A stretch of 64,000 bases of DNA, from positions 2,952,874-3,016,873 of the forward strand of contig NZ_CP149574.1 of NCBI RefSeq assembly GCF_037890675.1, written 5' to 3'. The stretch comes from Methylovirgula sp. 4M-Z18 (GTDB lineage Bacteria; Pseudomonadota; Alphaproteobacteria; Rhizobiales; Beijerinckiaceae). Shown here piece by piece: positions 24,549 through 32,349 of this stretch (position 1 is the stretch's first letter; every line of letters begins with the position of its first letter). A program made the translations under genes and the position numbers. Under the pieces are notes generated by a model, which did not search any database, had not been told where the DNA came from, and saw nothing but the letters and a program-made list of their open reading frames with translations.

Positions 24549-25845
24549 GGACAGCCTCCTCGATGCGCGCCCGCTGTGGCGCCTTCACTGCGATACGCGG
24601 CCGCACTTGTGCAAGGCTTTGCAAGGCGGCTTCGACATTGGCCGCATAGCCGCTGCGCACCAGCCACACCGCCACGGCGGCAGCGCTCCGGCCATAGCCT
24701 AGCGCACAACAGACCAAAACCGTATCGCTTGGAGCGGCCTGCGCGATCGAATCCGCAGCGCCCCGCAAAGCGGCAATATCGGGCGCAACGAGATCGAGCA
24801 GCGGCGTGCTGCGCCAGAGGCCGGCATAAGGAGGCCGCGACAATTCGGCGGTCAGGTCGATGACGCGGGCAAAACGCGCCGCATCGGCACGCGAGGGAAA
24901 GCGGCCGAGAAAGACCGCCGGCGTCACTTCGACACAAGCGTGATCCCGCCGTGTCCACAGGCGCGAATTGAGCCGGGCGCCGGCAAGGTATGGCGCCAGC
25001 ATCCAGCGCACCGAATAATGGATGATTCCGTCCTCGCTTTTTTGAAACAGCGCCGGCCCCAGCCATACATAGGCCAGCGCGACGCTGGCAAAGGCGAAGG
25101 CGGGCCACCAAAGCCACAGCGCGGTTCCACCGAAGGCGCTGGCGAGCGAAACGCAAACGCCCGCCGCGAGAAGATAACAACCCGCAAGCTTCAACCGGCC
25201 CGGTTCGTGCGTGAGACGCGCCGCCGCGAACGGACTGCGGCCGCTGTCGGGAAATAGCCAGATGCAGAAAAATCCGAGGAGCAGGCCGGTCGGGATGTCG
25301 ATGAAATGATGCTGGAATGTGGTCATGACCGAGACGATCACCAGGACCGACAGGGCCGCAAAAACCGGCAGCCCGGCGCGCGGCAGAATTTTATGGTAGA
25401 AGTCCCACAGAATGACGGTCAGCGCCACATGCAGCGACGGCGCTTCGTTGAAAGGCTTGTCGACCTGCCCGAGCGCGTCGAAGAGATATCCCTCCAGGCC
25501 AGTGGTTTCCGGCCTGTCCCAGGAAAATTTAAGCGGAAAGGCCAGAAAGCAGGCGATGGCGATGATCTGCACCACCAACAAGCGTTTCGCATGGCAGTCG
25601 AGTTCCTGCCTTGTGCGGCACAAGAGCAGCGATGCGGCATAAAACGCGTTGGTCGTCCAATAAGGAATGATGGTCCAAGCCAGAAACGGGACGCGGCGCT
25701 CCCAGTCGAAGACAATCGACGGCACGTCGGATTTCGCGGCGGTCCATTCGTTGGCAAAGCCGTAGCTCGCGTAGAAAAAGGTGCCGAGCACAGCCAGATA
25801 CAGGATGGCGCGGCCCAGTGGCCGCTCGCCGAAGATGCGCGGCAT
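24541..25845 (-). CDS. ynbD: PAP2 phosphatase fused to dual-specificity phosphatase domain (YnbD-like)
   Basis: This 434-residue inner-membrane protein combines a PAP2-type domain (about residues 1-215; EAPSLHVAL and FQHHFIDIPTGLLLG hold the SxH and H-x3-D parts) with a cytosolic cysteine-phosphatase domain (about 300-434). The P-loop is CCALGYGRS, a C-x5-R active site, with a candidate general acid upstream. E. coli YnbD has a similar size and architecture. It could dephosphorylate a phosphatidylglycerol-phosphate-like lipid. It starts one base before the stop of the upstream hydrolase-methyltransferase gene ends, so the two are adjacent without gap. Confidence 0.85.
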   Translation of the reverse strand: MPRIFGERPLGRAILYLAVLGTFFYASYGFANEWTAAKSDVPSIVFDWERRVPFLAWTIIPYWTTNAFYAASLLLCRTRQELDCHAKRLLVVQIIAIACFLAFPLKFSWDRPETTGLEGYLFDALGQVDKPFNEAPSLHVALTVILWDFYHKILPRAGLPVFAALSVLVIVSVMTTFQHHFIDIPTGLLLGFFCIWLFPDSGRSPFAAARLTHEPGRLKLAGCYLLAAGVCVSLASAFGGTALWLWWPAFAFASVALAYVWLGPALFQKSEDGIIHYSVRWMLAPYLAGARLNSRLWTRRDHACVEVTPAVFLGRFPSRADAARFARVIDLTAELSRPPYAGLWRSTPLLDLVAPDIAALRGAADSIAQAAPSDTVLVCCALGYGRSAAAVAVWLVRSGYAANVEAALQSLAQVRPRIAVKAPQRARIEEAVRG

Positions 25846-27600
25846 TTACGGCTCCTGCCGGATCGCGAGCGAGACGGTGAAAATGCCCCATTGATCGATG
25901 CGCTGGGTGATTTTGCGAAAGCCCGCTGCGGCAACGAGTTGATCCATTTCTCCTTGCGTGCGGCGGCGCATCACCCAAGCCTGGCCCTGCCGATGCGATG
26001 TCAACGCCCGCGCGATCATCTCCAGTTGCGGATGCCAAGGCTGGCCGGTGTAGACGAGGTAGCCGCCATGCGGAATCGCACGCGACAGCCCGTCGAGCGA
26101 GCGGCGGATCATGTCATTGTCCGAAAACAATTCGTAAAGGCCCGAGACGATGCCAAGCGTCGGCTGCGGCGCGATTTCGGCAATGCTTTGCCCATCGAAC
26201 GCATCCGCCTGCACGAAATGGGCGACGGTCTGCAGACCTTTTTCCGCGATCAGCTCCTGCCCGGCGCGCACATTGGAAGGCGAATAATCGCGCAGGAGAA
26301 TGGACTCCGGCCGTGCAGCCTCCGCGGTCAGGGCTTCGAGCACATAACGGCCGTGCCCGGCGGCAATGTCGAGCACATGCAGTGGCAGGCCAGCCGTGCG
26401 CAGATTGCCGAGCGCGAGGCGGATCAGTTCCTCCACATGCGCTTTGCGCTGGCGAATGCCCTTCCACCCGACCGCGTCGAGATAGGTGCGGTCGATCGCG
26501 CGCCCCACAAAACCGCGTCCCGCCGGCTCATTGCGATAGACGTAATCGAGCGTGGCGCCGGAATCGAACCCGGCCTGATGGCCAAGCTCGATGCCGTCCG
26601 AAAGGAGGCCCGACAGGCGCAGTTGCGCACGATAGCCCTGCCAGTAGAGGCCGCGCGGCGACAGGGCGGCGAGCGGCGAGGCGAGCCTATCCGCTTCGTC
26701 GCGCGTGTAGCCGAGCTGGTGTGCTTGGGTCAGATCTTGCTTTTCGAGCGGCGCGTCGAAACGTTCAAGGACGAAACGCCGCACTTGGGCGAGCGCCGCG
26801 GCGCGGCCGAGTTCTCCCAGCGTGTCGTGAAAAAAGCCTGACAGAATATGGCGCTCTTTGATCCGCGCGCCGAGATTGCAGAAGAAGGCATGTTGCGGCT
26901 CGTGGCGGACGACGAAATCGGCACCGGAGATCAGCATTTGCGTCGGCACCTGGATGGCGCGGGCGTCAGTGACCACACGCTTCGCGGCGTCGTTCAGCTC
27001 GAGCAGAATATTCACCGAGATCGGCCGGCTGATCAGCGGATCGGCATCGTAGGACGCACGGCGCACGGGATCGTGGGTAAGGAACTTGGCTTTCACATAG
27101 GAATTGACGAAGAAATTGCCGCGCAACTTTTGCTGCAGCCGCAAGCCGGTCCGCGCGAAGGGCACGTAGAGCTTCACCTGAAACGCCGGGGAGGCGAGCA
27201 CCAACGCGCGCAGGTTCGGCGCATAATCATGCACCCAGGTCGCGACCGTGACTGCTCCCACCGATTGGGCGATGACCGCCATGTCCTCGACCGCGATCCC
27301 GTCCTGCGCGGCAATATGATCAATGAGCGTCTGCACGTCGCGCACGCTCGCCGCAAAGCTCGGCGAATAGCCACGCTCGCCCGGCGACCGGCCATGGCCG
27401 CGCGCGTCCCAGGCGTAAAAGGCAAAGTCGGGCAGATCGAGTTCGTCGACGAGATGCGCCATCCGGCCGCCATGCTCGTGGCCGCGATGGAACAGCACGA
27501 TGGCACCGCGCGGCGATGCCGAAACGGCCGGCCAACGACGATAGAACAGCTCGACCCCATCATGGGTCGCGAACGTCTTCTCCAGGCAGTCGCGGCTCAT
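25846..27600 (-). CDS. ynbC: Bifunctional alpha/beta hydrolase / SAM-dependent methyltransferase (YnbC-like)
   Basis: The 584-residue protein has a serine hydrolase half (about 1-290: IVLFHRGHEHGGR, AWDARGHGRSPG, nucleophile VIAQSVGAVT, Asp in ISGADFVV, His in SGFFHDTLGE) resembling monoacylglycerol lipases, and a methyltransferase half (about 300-584) with the SAM motif LDIAAGHGRYVLEAL and acidic LLRDYSPSNV. E. coli YnbC has the same fusion and length. It may remodel or methylate a glycerolipid headgroup. ATG at 27600 lies just downstream of a predicted promoter and operator. The real substrate of this fusion is unknown to me. Confidence 0.87.
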   Translation of the reverse strand: MSRDCLEKTFATHDGVELFYRRWPAVSASPRGAIVLFHRGHEHGGRMAHLVDELDLPDFAFYAWDARGHGRSPGERGYSPSFAASVRDVQTLIDHIAAQDGIAVEDMAVIAQSVGAVTVATWVHDYAPNLRALVLASPAFQVKLYVPFARTGLRLQQKLRGNFFVNSYVKAKFLTHDPVRRASYDADPLISRPISVNILLELNDAAKRVVTDARAIQVPTQMLISGADFVVRHEPQHAFFCNLGARIKERHILSGFFHDTLGELGRAAALAQVRRFVLERFDAPLEKQDLTQAHQLGYTRDEADRLASPLAALSPRGLYWQGYRAQLRLSGLLSDGIELGHQAGFDSGATLDYVYRNEPAGRGFVGRAIDRTYLDAVGWKGIRQRKAHVEELIRLALGNLRTAGLPLHVLDIAAGHGRYVLEALTAEAARPESILLRDYSPSNVRAGQELIAEKGLQTVAHFVQADAFDGQSIAEIAPQPTLGIVSGLYELFSDNDMIRRSLDGLSRAIPHGGYLVYTGQPWHPQLEMIARALTSHRQGQAWVMRRRTQGEMDQLVAAAGFRKITQRIDQWGIFTVSLAIRQEP

Positions 27601-27637
27601 TGCACAGCCCTCCAGCCGTTTCTTGACAATTAAAATT

Positions 27638-27677
27638 GTTAGTTAATGATTACTAACACAACTATCTGACAAGTCAA
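27638..27677 (-). promoter_or_regulatory. Predicted promoter and operator for the ynbC-like operon
   Basis: On the minus strand TTGACT (27677-27672) is followed after 17 bases by AGTAAT (27654-27649). An inverted repeat GTTAGT (27638-27643) with 8-base spacer and ACTAAC (27652-27657) covers the -10 and downstream bases. A second one, ACAATT-AA-AATTGT, abuts it at 27626-27639. The layout suits a TetR-type repressor. No such regulator gene is in the window. Confidence 0.5.
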
Positions 27678-27722
27678 GGGTGTCGACCACCGTCGCGCAT
27701 CTGTTTTCCTGAAATATGCCCC

Positions 27723-28352
27723 CTACCCTGTGCTCGATGTGTGCTCGCGCACACCACGGCGGACGCGATTTGCCGCTGTCCAAATGCTCAAGACGATCAG
27801 GACCGGCTGCAGCCAGAAGAGCCGGCCGAAGAGTGGCAGGCCGAGCCCGGTCCACAGGCCGAGCGCGCCGAAGACCAGCGCCCGGTCGCTCTTGCCGAGC
27901 GGGCCGTCATAGCGCCGCGACGCGCCGATGAGCGGCCCCATCACGCCGGCATATTCGCTGCAGACGGCGGCGAAAATCACTCCGAAAATCCAGAACGGCG
28001 AAAACGGCGCGAGCAACGCGAAGGGCAGAACCAGCGCCGCATCGGACACGATGTCGCACAATTCATTGAGATAGCCGCCAAGCGTGCTTTTCTGGCCGTG
28101 CTCGCGCGCCAACATGCCGTCGATGGCATTCAGCGCCATACGCAGGAACAGCCATATCGGCAACAGCAGAAACAAAATGTGCCACGCGGCGAAGGTGCAG
28201 AGAAAAGCGCCAAGAAGAATGGAGAGAAGGGCCGCCGTCAGCGTCACCTGATTGGCCGTGTAACCTTGCTCGGCCAGACGTTGCGCATAGGGCCGCAGGA
28301 GGTTTTGAAAACGCGGTTTCAGGTCGTAGAGGGTCAAGGCCGTCTCCCTCAA
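27723..28352 (-). CDS. ynbA: CDP-alcohol phosphatidyltransferase family protein (YnbA-like)
   Basis: The 209-residue integral membrane enzyme has about six helices and the CDP-alcohol transferase motif at about residues 75-105. The usual form is D-x2-DG-x2-AR-x8-G-x3-D-x3-D. Here it reads N-A-I-DG-ML-AR-x8-G-GYL-N-ELC-D, so the first and third aspartates are asparagine. The enzyme should join CDP-diacylglycerol to an alcohol, but two of the metal-binding acids differ. E. coli YnbA is of similar size. It lies 122 bp upstream of the ynbC-like gene, across the operator, so it may have its own promoter. Confidence 0.82.
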   Translation of the reverse strand: MRETALTLYDLKPRFQNLLRPYAQRLAEQGYTANQVTLTAALLSILLGAFLCTFAAWHILFLLLPIWLFLRMALNAIDGMLAREHGQKSTLGGYLNELCDIVSDAALVLPFALLAPFSPFWIFGVIFAAVCSEYAGVMGPLIGASRRYDGPLGKSDRALVFGALGLWTGLGLPLFGRLFWLQPVLIVLSIWTAANRVRRGVREHTSSTG

Positions 28353-28366
28353 TGTCTAAAGAAACC

Positions 28367-29134
28367 CTACGCGCGAGTCTCCAAAAACGCTAGTACACCT
28401 TGTTTATAGACCTTGTCGCCGACGGCGAGATTGTGATCGCGCCCCGGAATGTCGAGCGCCTCGCCGCGCGGCAGCATCGCGGCGAGCTCGTGCGCGTCGC
28501 CGGCGACGTCATCCTTGGTGCCGATGGCGACCAGCGTCGCACAATCGATTTCGCGCACCTCGCCGCGTGTCAAGGTCTGCCGCGAGCCGCGAATGCAGGC
28601 GGCAAGCGCCCGCAAATCGCTTTTCGTCTGCTCGGCAAAGGCCCGAAACATGCGCTGCATCGGGTCCGTCAGGCCGTCGAGCGAGGGCGCCTCCATCGCA
28701 TCGGCAATGCCGAGCGGCAGCCCAACCCCGTCAACCAGGTGATTCCCAAGGCCGCCGAAAACCACGGAACGGACCTTGCGCGGATAGGCGCGTGCGAGAA
28801 AGGCGCTGATGCGCGCGCCCATCGAATAGCCCATCACATCGACGCGCGCGAGGCCGAGGTGGTCGAGCAGATTGCTGGCATCCTGCGCCATCACGTCCGA
28901 CGCATAGGCGGCCGGGTCGTAGAGTTTTTCGCTTTGACCATGCCCGCGATTGTCGAGCGCAATCACCCGCCGTCCCGCCCGCGTCAGCACCTGCACCCAC
29001 ATCGGGTTGACCCAATTGATCGCGTGAGTCGACGCAAACCCGTGAATGAGCAAAATCGGCTCGCCCCGGTCACCCGACGTCGGCGGCACGTCGATATAGG
29101 CGATCTCGACACCTTGAGAGGAGAAAAACTGCAT
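28367..29134 (-). CDS. Alpha/beta hydrolase fold protein
   Basis: The 255-residue hydrolase shows the oxyanion motif LLIHGFAST (about residues 28-36), DNRGHGQSEK, nucleophile elbow GYSMGAR, an Asp region in GTKDDVAGD and catalytic His in GRDHNLAVGD. It has the length of esterase/peroxidase-type hydrolases such as those acting on small esters. ATG at 29134 is preceded by a GAGGAG-like sequence on its strand. It stops 14 bp upstream of the CDP-alcohol transferase start, so it may lead the lipid operon, but its role there is not evident. Confidence 0.82.
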   Translation of the reverse strand: MQFFSSQGVEIAYIDVPPTSGDRGEPILLIHGFASTHAINWVNPMWVQVLTRAGRRVIALDNRGHGQSEKLYDPAAYASDVMAQDASNLLDHLGLARVDVMGYSMGARISAFLARAYPRKVRSVVFGGLGNHLVDGVGLPLGIADAMEAPSLDGLTDPMQRMFRAFAEQTKSDLRALAACIRGSRQTLTRGEVREIDCATLVAIGTKDDVAGDAHELAAMLPRGEALDIPGRDHNLAVGDKVYKQGVLAFLETRA

Positions 29135-29266
29135 TTGTCATCCGATTGTAATTTTCCCTCATTATTCAATTGCTTGCAGGAATGTGTCAACACGCCATCG
29201 TTTCGCTTCCTGTCGTGCAAGCACAAATTGTCGGAGCAGCCTTGCATTTTTGCATCGCACGACGAA

Positions 29267-29294
29267 TTGCTGCAACGCACAAAACAAGTATAGT
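29267..29294 (+). promoter_or_regulatory. Predicted promoter, possibly giving a leaderless mRNA
   Basis: TTGCTG at 29267-29272 and TATAGT at 29289-29294 are separated by 16 bases. The expected start point (about 29300-29302) falls almost on the ATG at 29304, and no Shine-Dalgarno sequence lies before it. The mRNA of the following small gene may therefore begin at or near its start codon. Confidence 0.4.
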
Positions 29295-29303
29295 CGTTCA
29301 CAT

Positions 29304-29627
29304 ATGAAACACTGTGCTAGGGCAACAGCCTTGACGACCTCGTGGAACACCAAATACGGCCGCCGCCGTCTGCGCCAAGATCAGCCGACCATTGCGGAAG
29401 CGCTGTCGGCTGCGCAATGCTTCGCCGACGATCCCGAGCATCAGATCGCGCTTGCCGCCGACCTGCTAGGCGTCGCGGTCGAAGAGGTGCGAGGCGAGAT
29501 GAAGAAAATGCTCGCGGCCAAGCGCCGCGCTGCACCGACCGTGTCGGTTTCGAGCCGGTCCGGCGCAACCCGCACGGTCGTGGTCGAGCGCAAGGCGCCG
29601 CGCCGCATGATGACGCGCGTGCCCTGA
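29304..29627 (+). CDS. Small basic conserved-type hypothetical protein
   Basis: The 107-residue protein starts at ATG 29304 (MKHCARATAL); the frame is open further upstream, but that part overlaps the divergent promoter region. It has a helical acidic middle (TIAEALSAAQCFADDPEHQIALAADLLGVAVEEVRGEMKKML) and a very basic C terminus (SRSGATRTVVVERKAPRRMMTRVP). The layout resembles small nucleic-acid-associated proteins of Hyphomicrobiales, but I do not recognise a named family. It precedes a CHCC zinc-finger gene by 124 bp. The confidence is for it being a real gene. Confidence 0.6.
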   Translation: MKHCARATALTTSWNTKYGRRRLRQDQPTIAEALSAAQCFADDPEHQIALAADLLGVAVEEVRGEMKKMLAAKRRAAPTVSVSSRSGATRTVVVERKAPRRMMTRVP

Positions 29628-29751
29628 GCCAAACCAGAGCCCTTGCGCCGGCCCTGGGGCCGAGGCGCAGGACGCAACGGGACAAATCTCAACTGGCGAA
29701 CGCGCCGCGGACGCGTTAAAGATTCGCCACGAGAATTTCGGGAGTTCCAGC

Positions 29752-29994
29752 ATGGCCGACCACGTCACGCCACATTTTCATAATACCTCAGGTTTGGCGC
29801 AAATCCGGGTCGGCGCGAAGGAATTCATGTGCATCGGCGCTTTGCCGCCCTTCGATCATCCGCATGTTTTCATCGATATGGGCGCGGACAACGAAGCGAT
29901 CTGCCCCTATTGCTCGACGCATTACGTCTATGACGCGACGCTCCACGGCCATTCCGATCCGGCCGACTGCGAGCTGACGAGCACGGCCGCCTGA
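29752..29994 (+). CDS. CHCC-type zinc-finger protein
   Basis: The 80-residue protein matches the zf-CHCC family related to the NDUFS6 subunit of mitochondrial complex I. Zinc ligands are C27 (FMCIGAL), H37 (DHPHVFI) and C51-x2-C54 (ICPYCSTHYVYD). The protein is common in alphaproteobacteria and usually coded alone or next to an FAD monooxygenase. ATG at 29752 has GGGAGTT upstream. It ends 4 bp before the next start, so the two genes are co-transcribed. Confidence 0.85.
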   Translation: MADHVTPHFHNTSGLAQIRVGAKEFMCIGALPPFDHPHVFIDMGADNEAICPYCSTHYVYDATLHGHSDPADCELTSTAA

Positions 29995-29998
29995 TTCC

Positions 29999-31198
29999 AT
30001 GACCATTCACGCCGGCCGGCATGCGATTGTCGCGGGCGGCGGCATCGGCGGCCTGACTGCGGCCCTTTATCTCGCGCGCGCGGGCTTTCGCGTCTCCATT
30101 CTGGAGCGCGCGCCGGTGTTGGAGGAAGTGGGTGCCGGCCTGCAGGTCCCACCCAATGCCAGCCGTATTCTCGACGATCTGGGCGTGCTCGAACCGCTCC
30201 AGCGCCAGGCGCTGCAACCGCAAAACATCCGCATCCGGCGAGGCAAGGACGGCGCCGATCTGTCGCGCCTCGCGCTCGACGACGCGGAGACGCGCTGGGG
30301 CGCACCTTATCTTGCCGCCCACCGCGCCGATTTGCACCGCGCCCTTCTCGATCGCGTCGCGCTTGAACCCGCGATCAGCCTCTATCTCGACCGGGCCGTG
30401 GCCGGCTGCCAGATTCGCGGGCAAGAGGTGCAGGTCGGCATCCGGCGCGGCCCGTTGCGTCTCAGCGAAACGGCGGATCTCCTGATCGGAGCGGACGGCC
30501 TGCATTCGGCGGTGCGCGCCCGGCTCTACGCGCAGGATCCGCTGACCTTCAGCGGGCTCACGGCATGGCGCGGCTTGATCGATGCAAGGGCGGCGCCCGC
30601 CAGCCTGCGCCTGCCTGAATCGAACATCTGGTTCGGCGCCAAACAGCATCTCGTCCATTATCCGATCCGCGCCGGGCAATGCGTCAATGTGGTCGCGATC
30701 ATCGACGACACGTGGACCGCGGCGCCAAATGCGCAAGACTGGGACACAGCCGCCGATGCCGGCACCGTGACAGCGCGATTCGCCCGCTGGCATCAGGACG
30801 CCCGCGCCCTCATCGCCACCGTGCCGGCCTGGCGCAAATGGCCGCTGTACGAGCGCCCGCTCATACCCTCTTATGTCGAGGACCGCATCGCGTTGCTCGG
30901 CGATGCCGCCCATCCGATGATGCCGTTTCTCGCGCAGGGCGCCGCCATGGCGATCGAGGACGCGGCAAGCCTGGGACGCGCCTTGCGCGCGACGTCGGAC
31001 ATTCCTGCCGCGCTAAAATCCTACAACGCGATGCGCCTGCAGCGGACCCAGCGCGTGCAGAAGGAGGCCAAGAAACAGGCGCGCATCAGCCACCTCTCGG
31101 GCCCGGCCGCTGTTGTCCGCGACATCGGCATGCGGATGATGGGACAAAAGCGGCTGCTCAAACGATACGATTGGCTGTATGCGCCTCAACAGTCGTGA
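29999..31198 (+). CDS. FAD-dependent monooxygenase (salicylate hydroxylase-like)
   Basis: The 399-residue flavoprotein has the three class A hydroxylase fingerprints: GGGIGGLTAALYLA (about 12-25), LIGADGLHSAVRARL (about 163-177) and RIALLGDAAHPMMPFLAQGA (about 296-315). It uses NAD(P)H and oxygen to hydroxylate an aromatic or quinone-type ring. The PNASRILDDLG block is typical of salicylate/3-hydroxybenzoate hydroxylases. A Ubi-type role is an alternative, since zf-CHCC genes commonly neighbour such enzymes. The C terminus is basic and helical. The substrate is not determinable here. Confidence 0.85.
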   Translation: MTIHAGRHAIVAGGGIGGLTAALYLARAGFRVSILERAPVLEEVGAGLQVPPNASRILDDLGVLEPLQRQALQPQNIRIRRGKDGADLSRLALDDAETRWGAPYLAAHRADLHRALLDRVALEPAISLYLDRAVAGCQIRGQEVQVGIRRGPLRLSETADLLIGADGLHSAVRARLYAQDPLTFSGLTAWRGLIDARAAPASLRLPESNIWFGAKQHLVHYPIRAGQCVNVVAIIDDTWTAAPNAQDWDTAADAGTVTARFARWHQDARALIATVPAWRKWPLYERPLIPSYVEDRIALLGDAAHPMMPFLAQGAAMAIEDAASLGRALRATSDIPAALKSYNAMRLQRTQRVQKEAKKQARISHLSGPAAVVRDIGMRMMGQKRLLKRYDWLYAPQQS

Positions 31199-31269
31199 AA
31201 TCCTTTCTCGCAGTTTAGGGAGAAGGGAATTCAATCGGCAAGATGACACACATGTAGGGAGAGCACGGG

Positions 31270-32307
31270 ATGCGGCGGGTTTTTGGAACTTACGAAGGGA
31301 CGCCGATCGAGGAAATCAGCCTCACTGGGCCCGGCATCAGCGCCAAGATCATTACGTGGGGTGCAAGCGTGCGTGATCTTGTCATCGCGACGCCGCGCGG
31401 ACCGCAGCGCGTGGTGATCGGCTTCGATCAGCTCGACCATTACCTCGCTTATGCCGCCCATGCCGGCGCGATCGCCGGCCGTTACGCCAACCGGATCGAC
31501 GGAGCCAGCTTCTCCATCGACGGCAAGCAATACACGCTGCCGAAGAACGAGTTCGAGCGGCAGACCTTGCATGGCGGCGGGCGCGGACAGGCATTCGGCG
31601 AGCGCCCCTGGCAAATCGCCGCGTTCGACGCGACCAGCGTCACCTTGACCTTGCATTCGCCCGATGGCGACGCGGGCTTTCCCGGCGCGCTCGATGTGTC
31701 GTGCACCTACCGCCTCACCGAGCCCGCCACGCTGCGGATCGAGCTGACCGCGCGGACGCAAGCGACGACCGCCTTGAATCTGGCGAGCCACAGCTATTTC
31801 CACCTCGATTTACCGAGCGGATTTGCCAATCGCGCCGTGCCGCCGTCGATCGACCACGAATTCGAAGTGGCCAGCGATTTCTATGCACCGCTCGACCGTT
31901 ACAACATTCCAACGGGCGAAATCCTGAACGTCGCCGATACGGTCTATGATTTCCGCACGCGCCGCCCGATCCGGCACGAGAGCGGCACGAAATACGATAT
32001 GGGCTTCGTGGTGCGCGACACGCCCTATGCCGGTCACCTGCCCTATGCCGCGACGCTGCACGGCCCCGCGACCGGCATGCGCATGGATGTCTTCACCACC
32101 GAGCCGCACTTACAATTCTACGACGCCGCTCACTTCCATGCGCCGGTCGCCGGACTGGACGGCGCCCAATATGGCGCCCACTGCGGCATTTGCCTGGAGC
32201 CGCAGCGCTACCCCGACGCGCCGAACCGCCGCCACTTCGGCGCCAGCCTGCTGCGGCCCGATGAAACCTATGCGCAAGTGACGGAATGCCGGTTTCAGGC
32301 GGGGTAA
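31270..32307 (+). CDS. galM: Aldose 1-epimerase (mutarotase)
   Basis: The 345-residue protein interconverts anomers of aldoses such as galactose. Conserved elements are AGRYANRIDGASFSIDG (about 74-90), LHGGGRGQAFGERPW with the first His, the catalytic base region NLASHSYFHLD (about 178-188) and the acid Glu in GICLEPQRYPDAPN (about 308-321). The length is normal. It is preceded by a GGGAGAGCACGGG ribosome site. It converges with ruvB, from which it is separated by a 26-bp palindromic repeat at 32314-32339. No sugar gene cluster surrounds it. Confidence 0.88.
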   Translation: MRRVFGTYEGTPIEEISLTGPGISAKIITWGASVRDLVIATPRGPQRVVIGFDQLDHYLAYAAHAGAIAGRYANRIDGASFSIDGKQYTLPKNEFERQTLHGGGRGQAFGERPWQIAAFDATSVTLTLHSPDGDAGFPGALDVSCTYRLTEPATLRIELTARTQATTALNLASHSYFHLDLPSGFANRAVPPSIDHEFEVASDFYAPLDRYNIPTGEILNVADTVYDFRTRRPIRHESGTKYDMGFVVRDTPYAGHLPYAATLHGPATGMRMDVFTTEPHLQFYDAAHFHAPVAGLDGAQYGAHCGICLEPQRYPDAPNRRHFGASLLRPDETYAQVTECRFQAG

Positions 32308-32313
32308 CGGGTT

Positions 32314-32339
32314 CCTTCTCCCCGCACGCGGGGAGAAGG
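32314..32339. repeat. Palindromic repeat C, copy 1
   Basis: CCTTCTCCCCGC, AC, GCGGGGAGAAGG: perfect 12-bp arms in the gap between the convergent galM and ruvB stops. An identical copy is at 45508-45533. It can fold into a strong RNA hairpin and may terminate transcription from either side. Confidence 0.7.
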
Positions 32340-32349
32340 AATATTCCGA

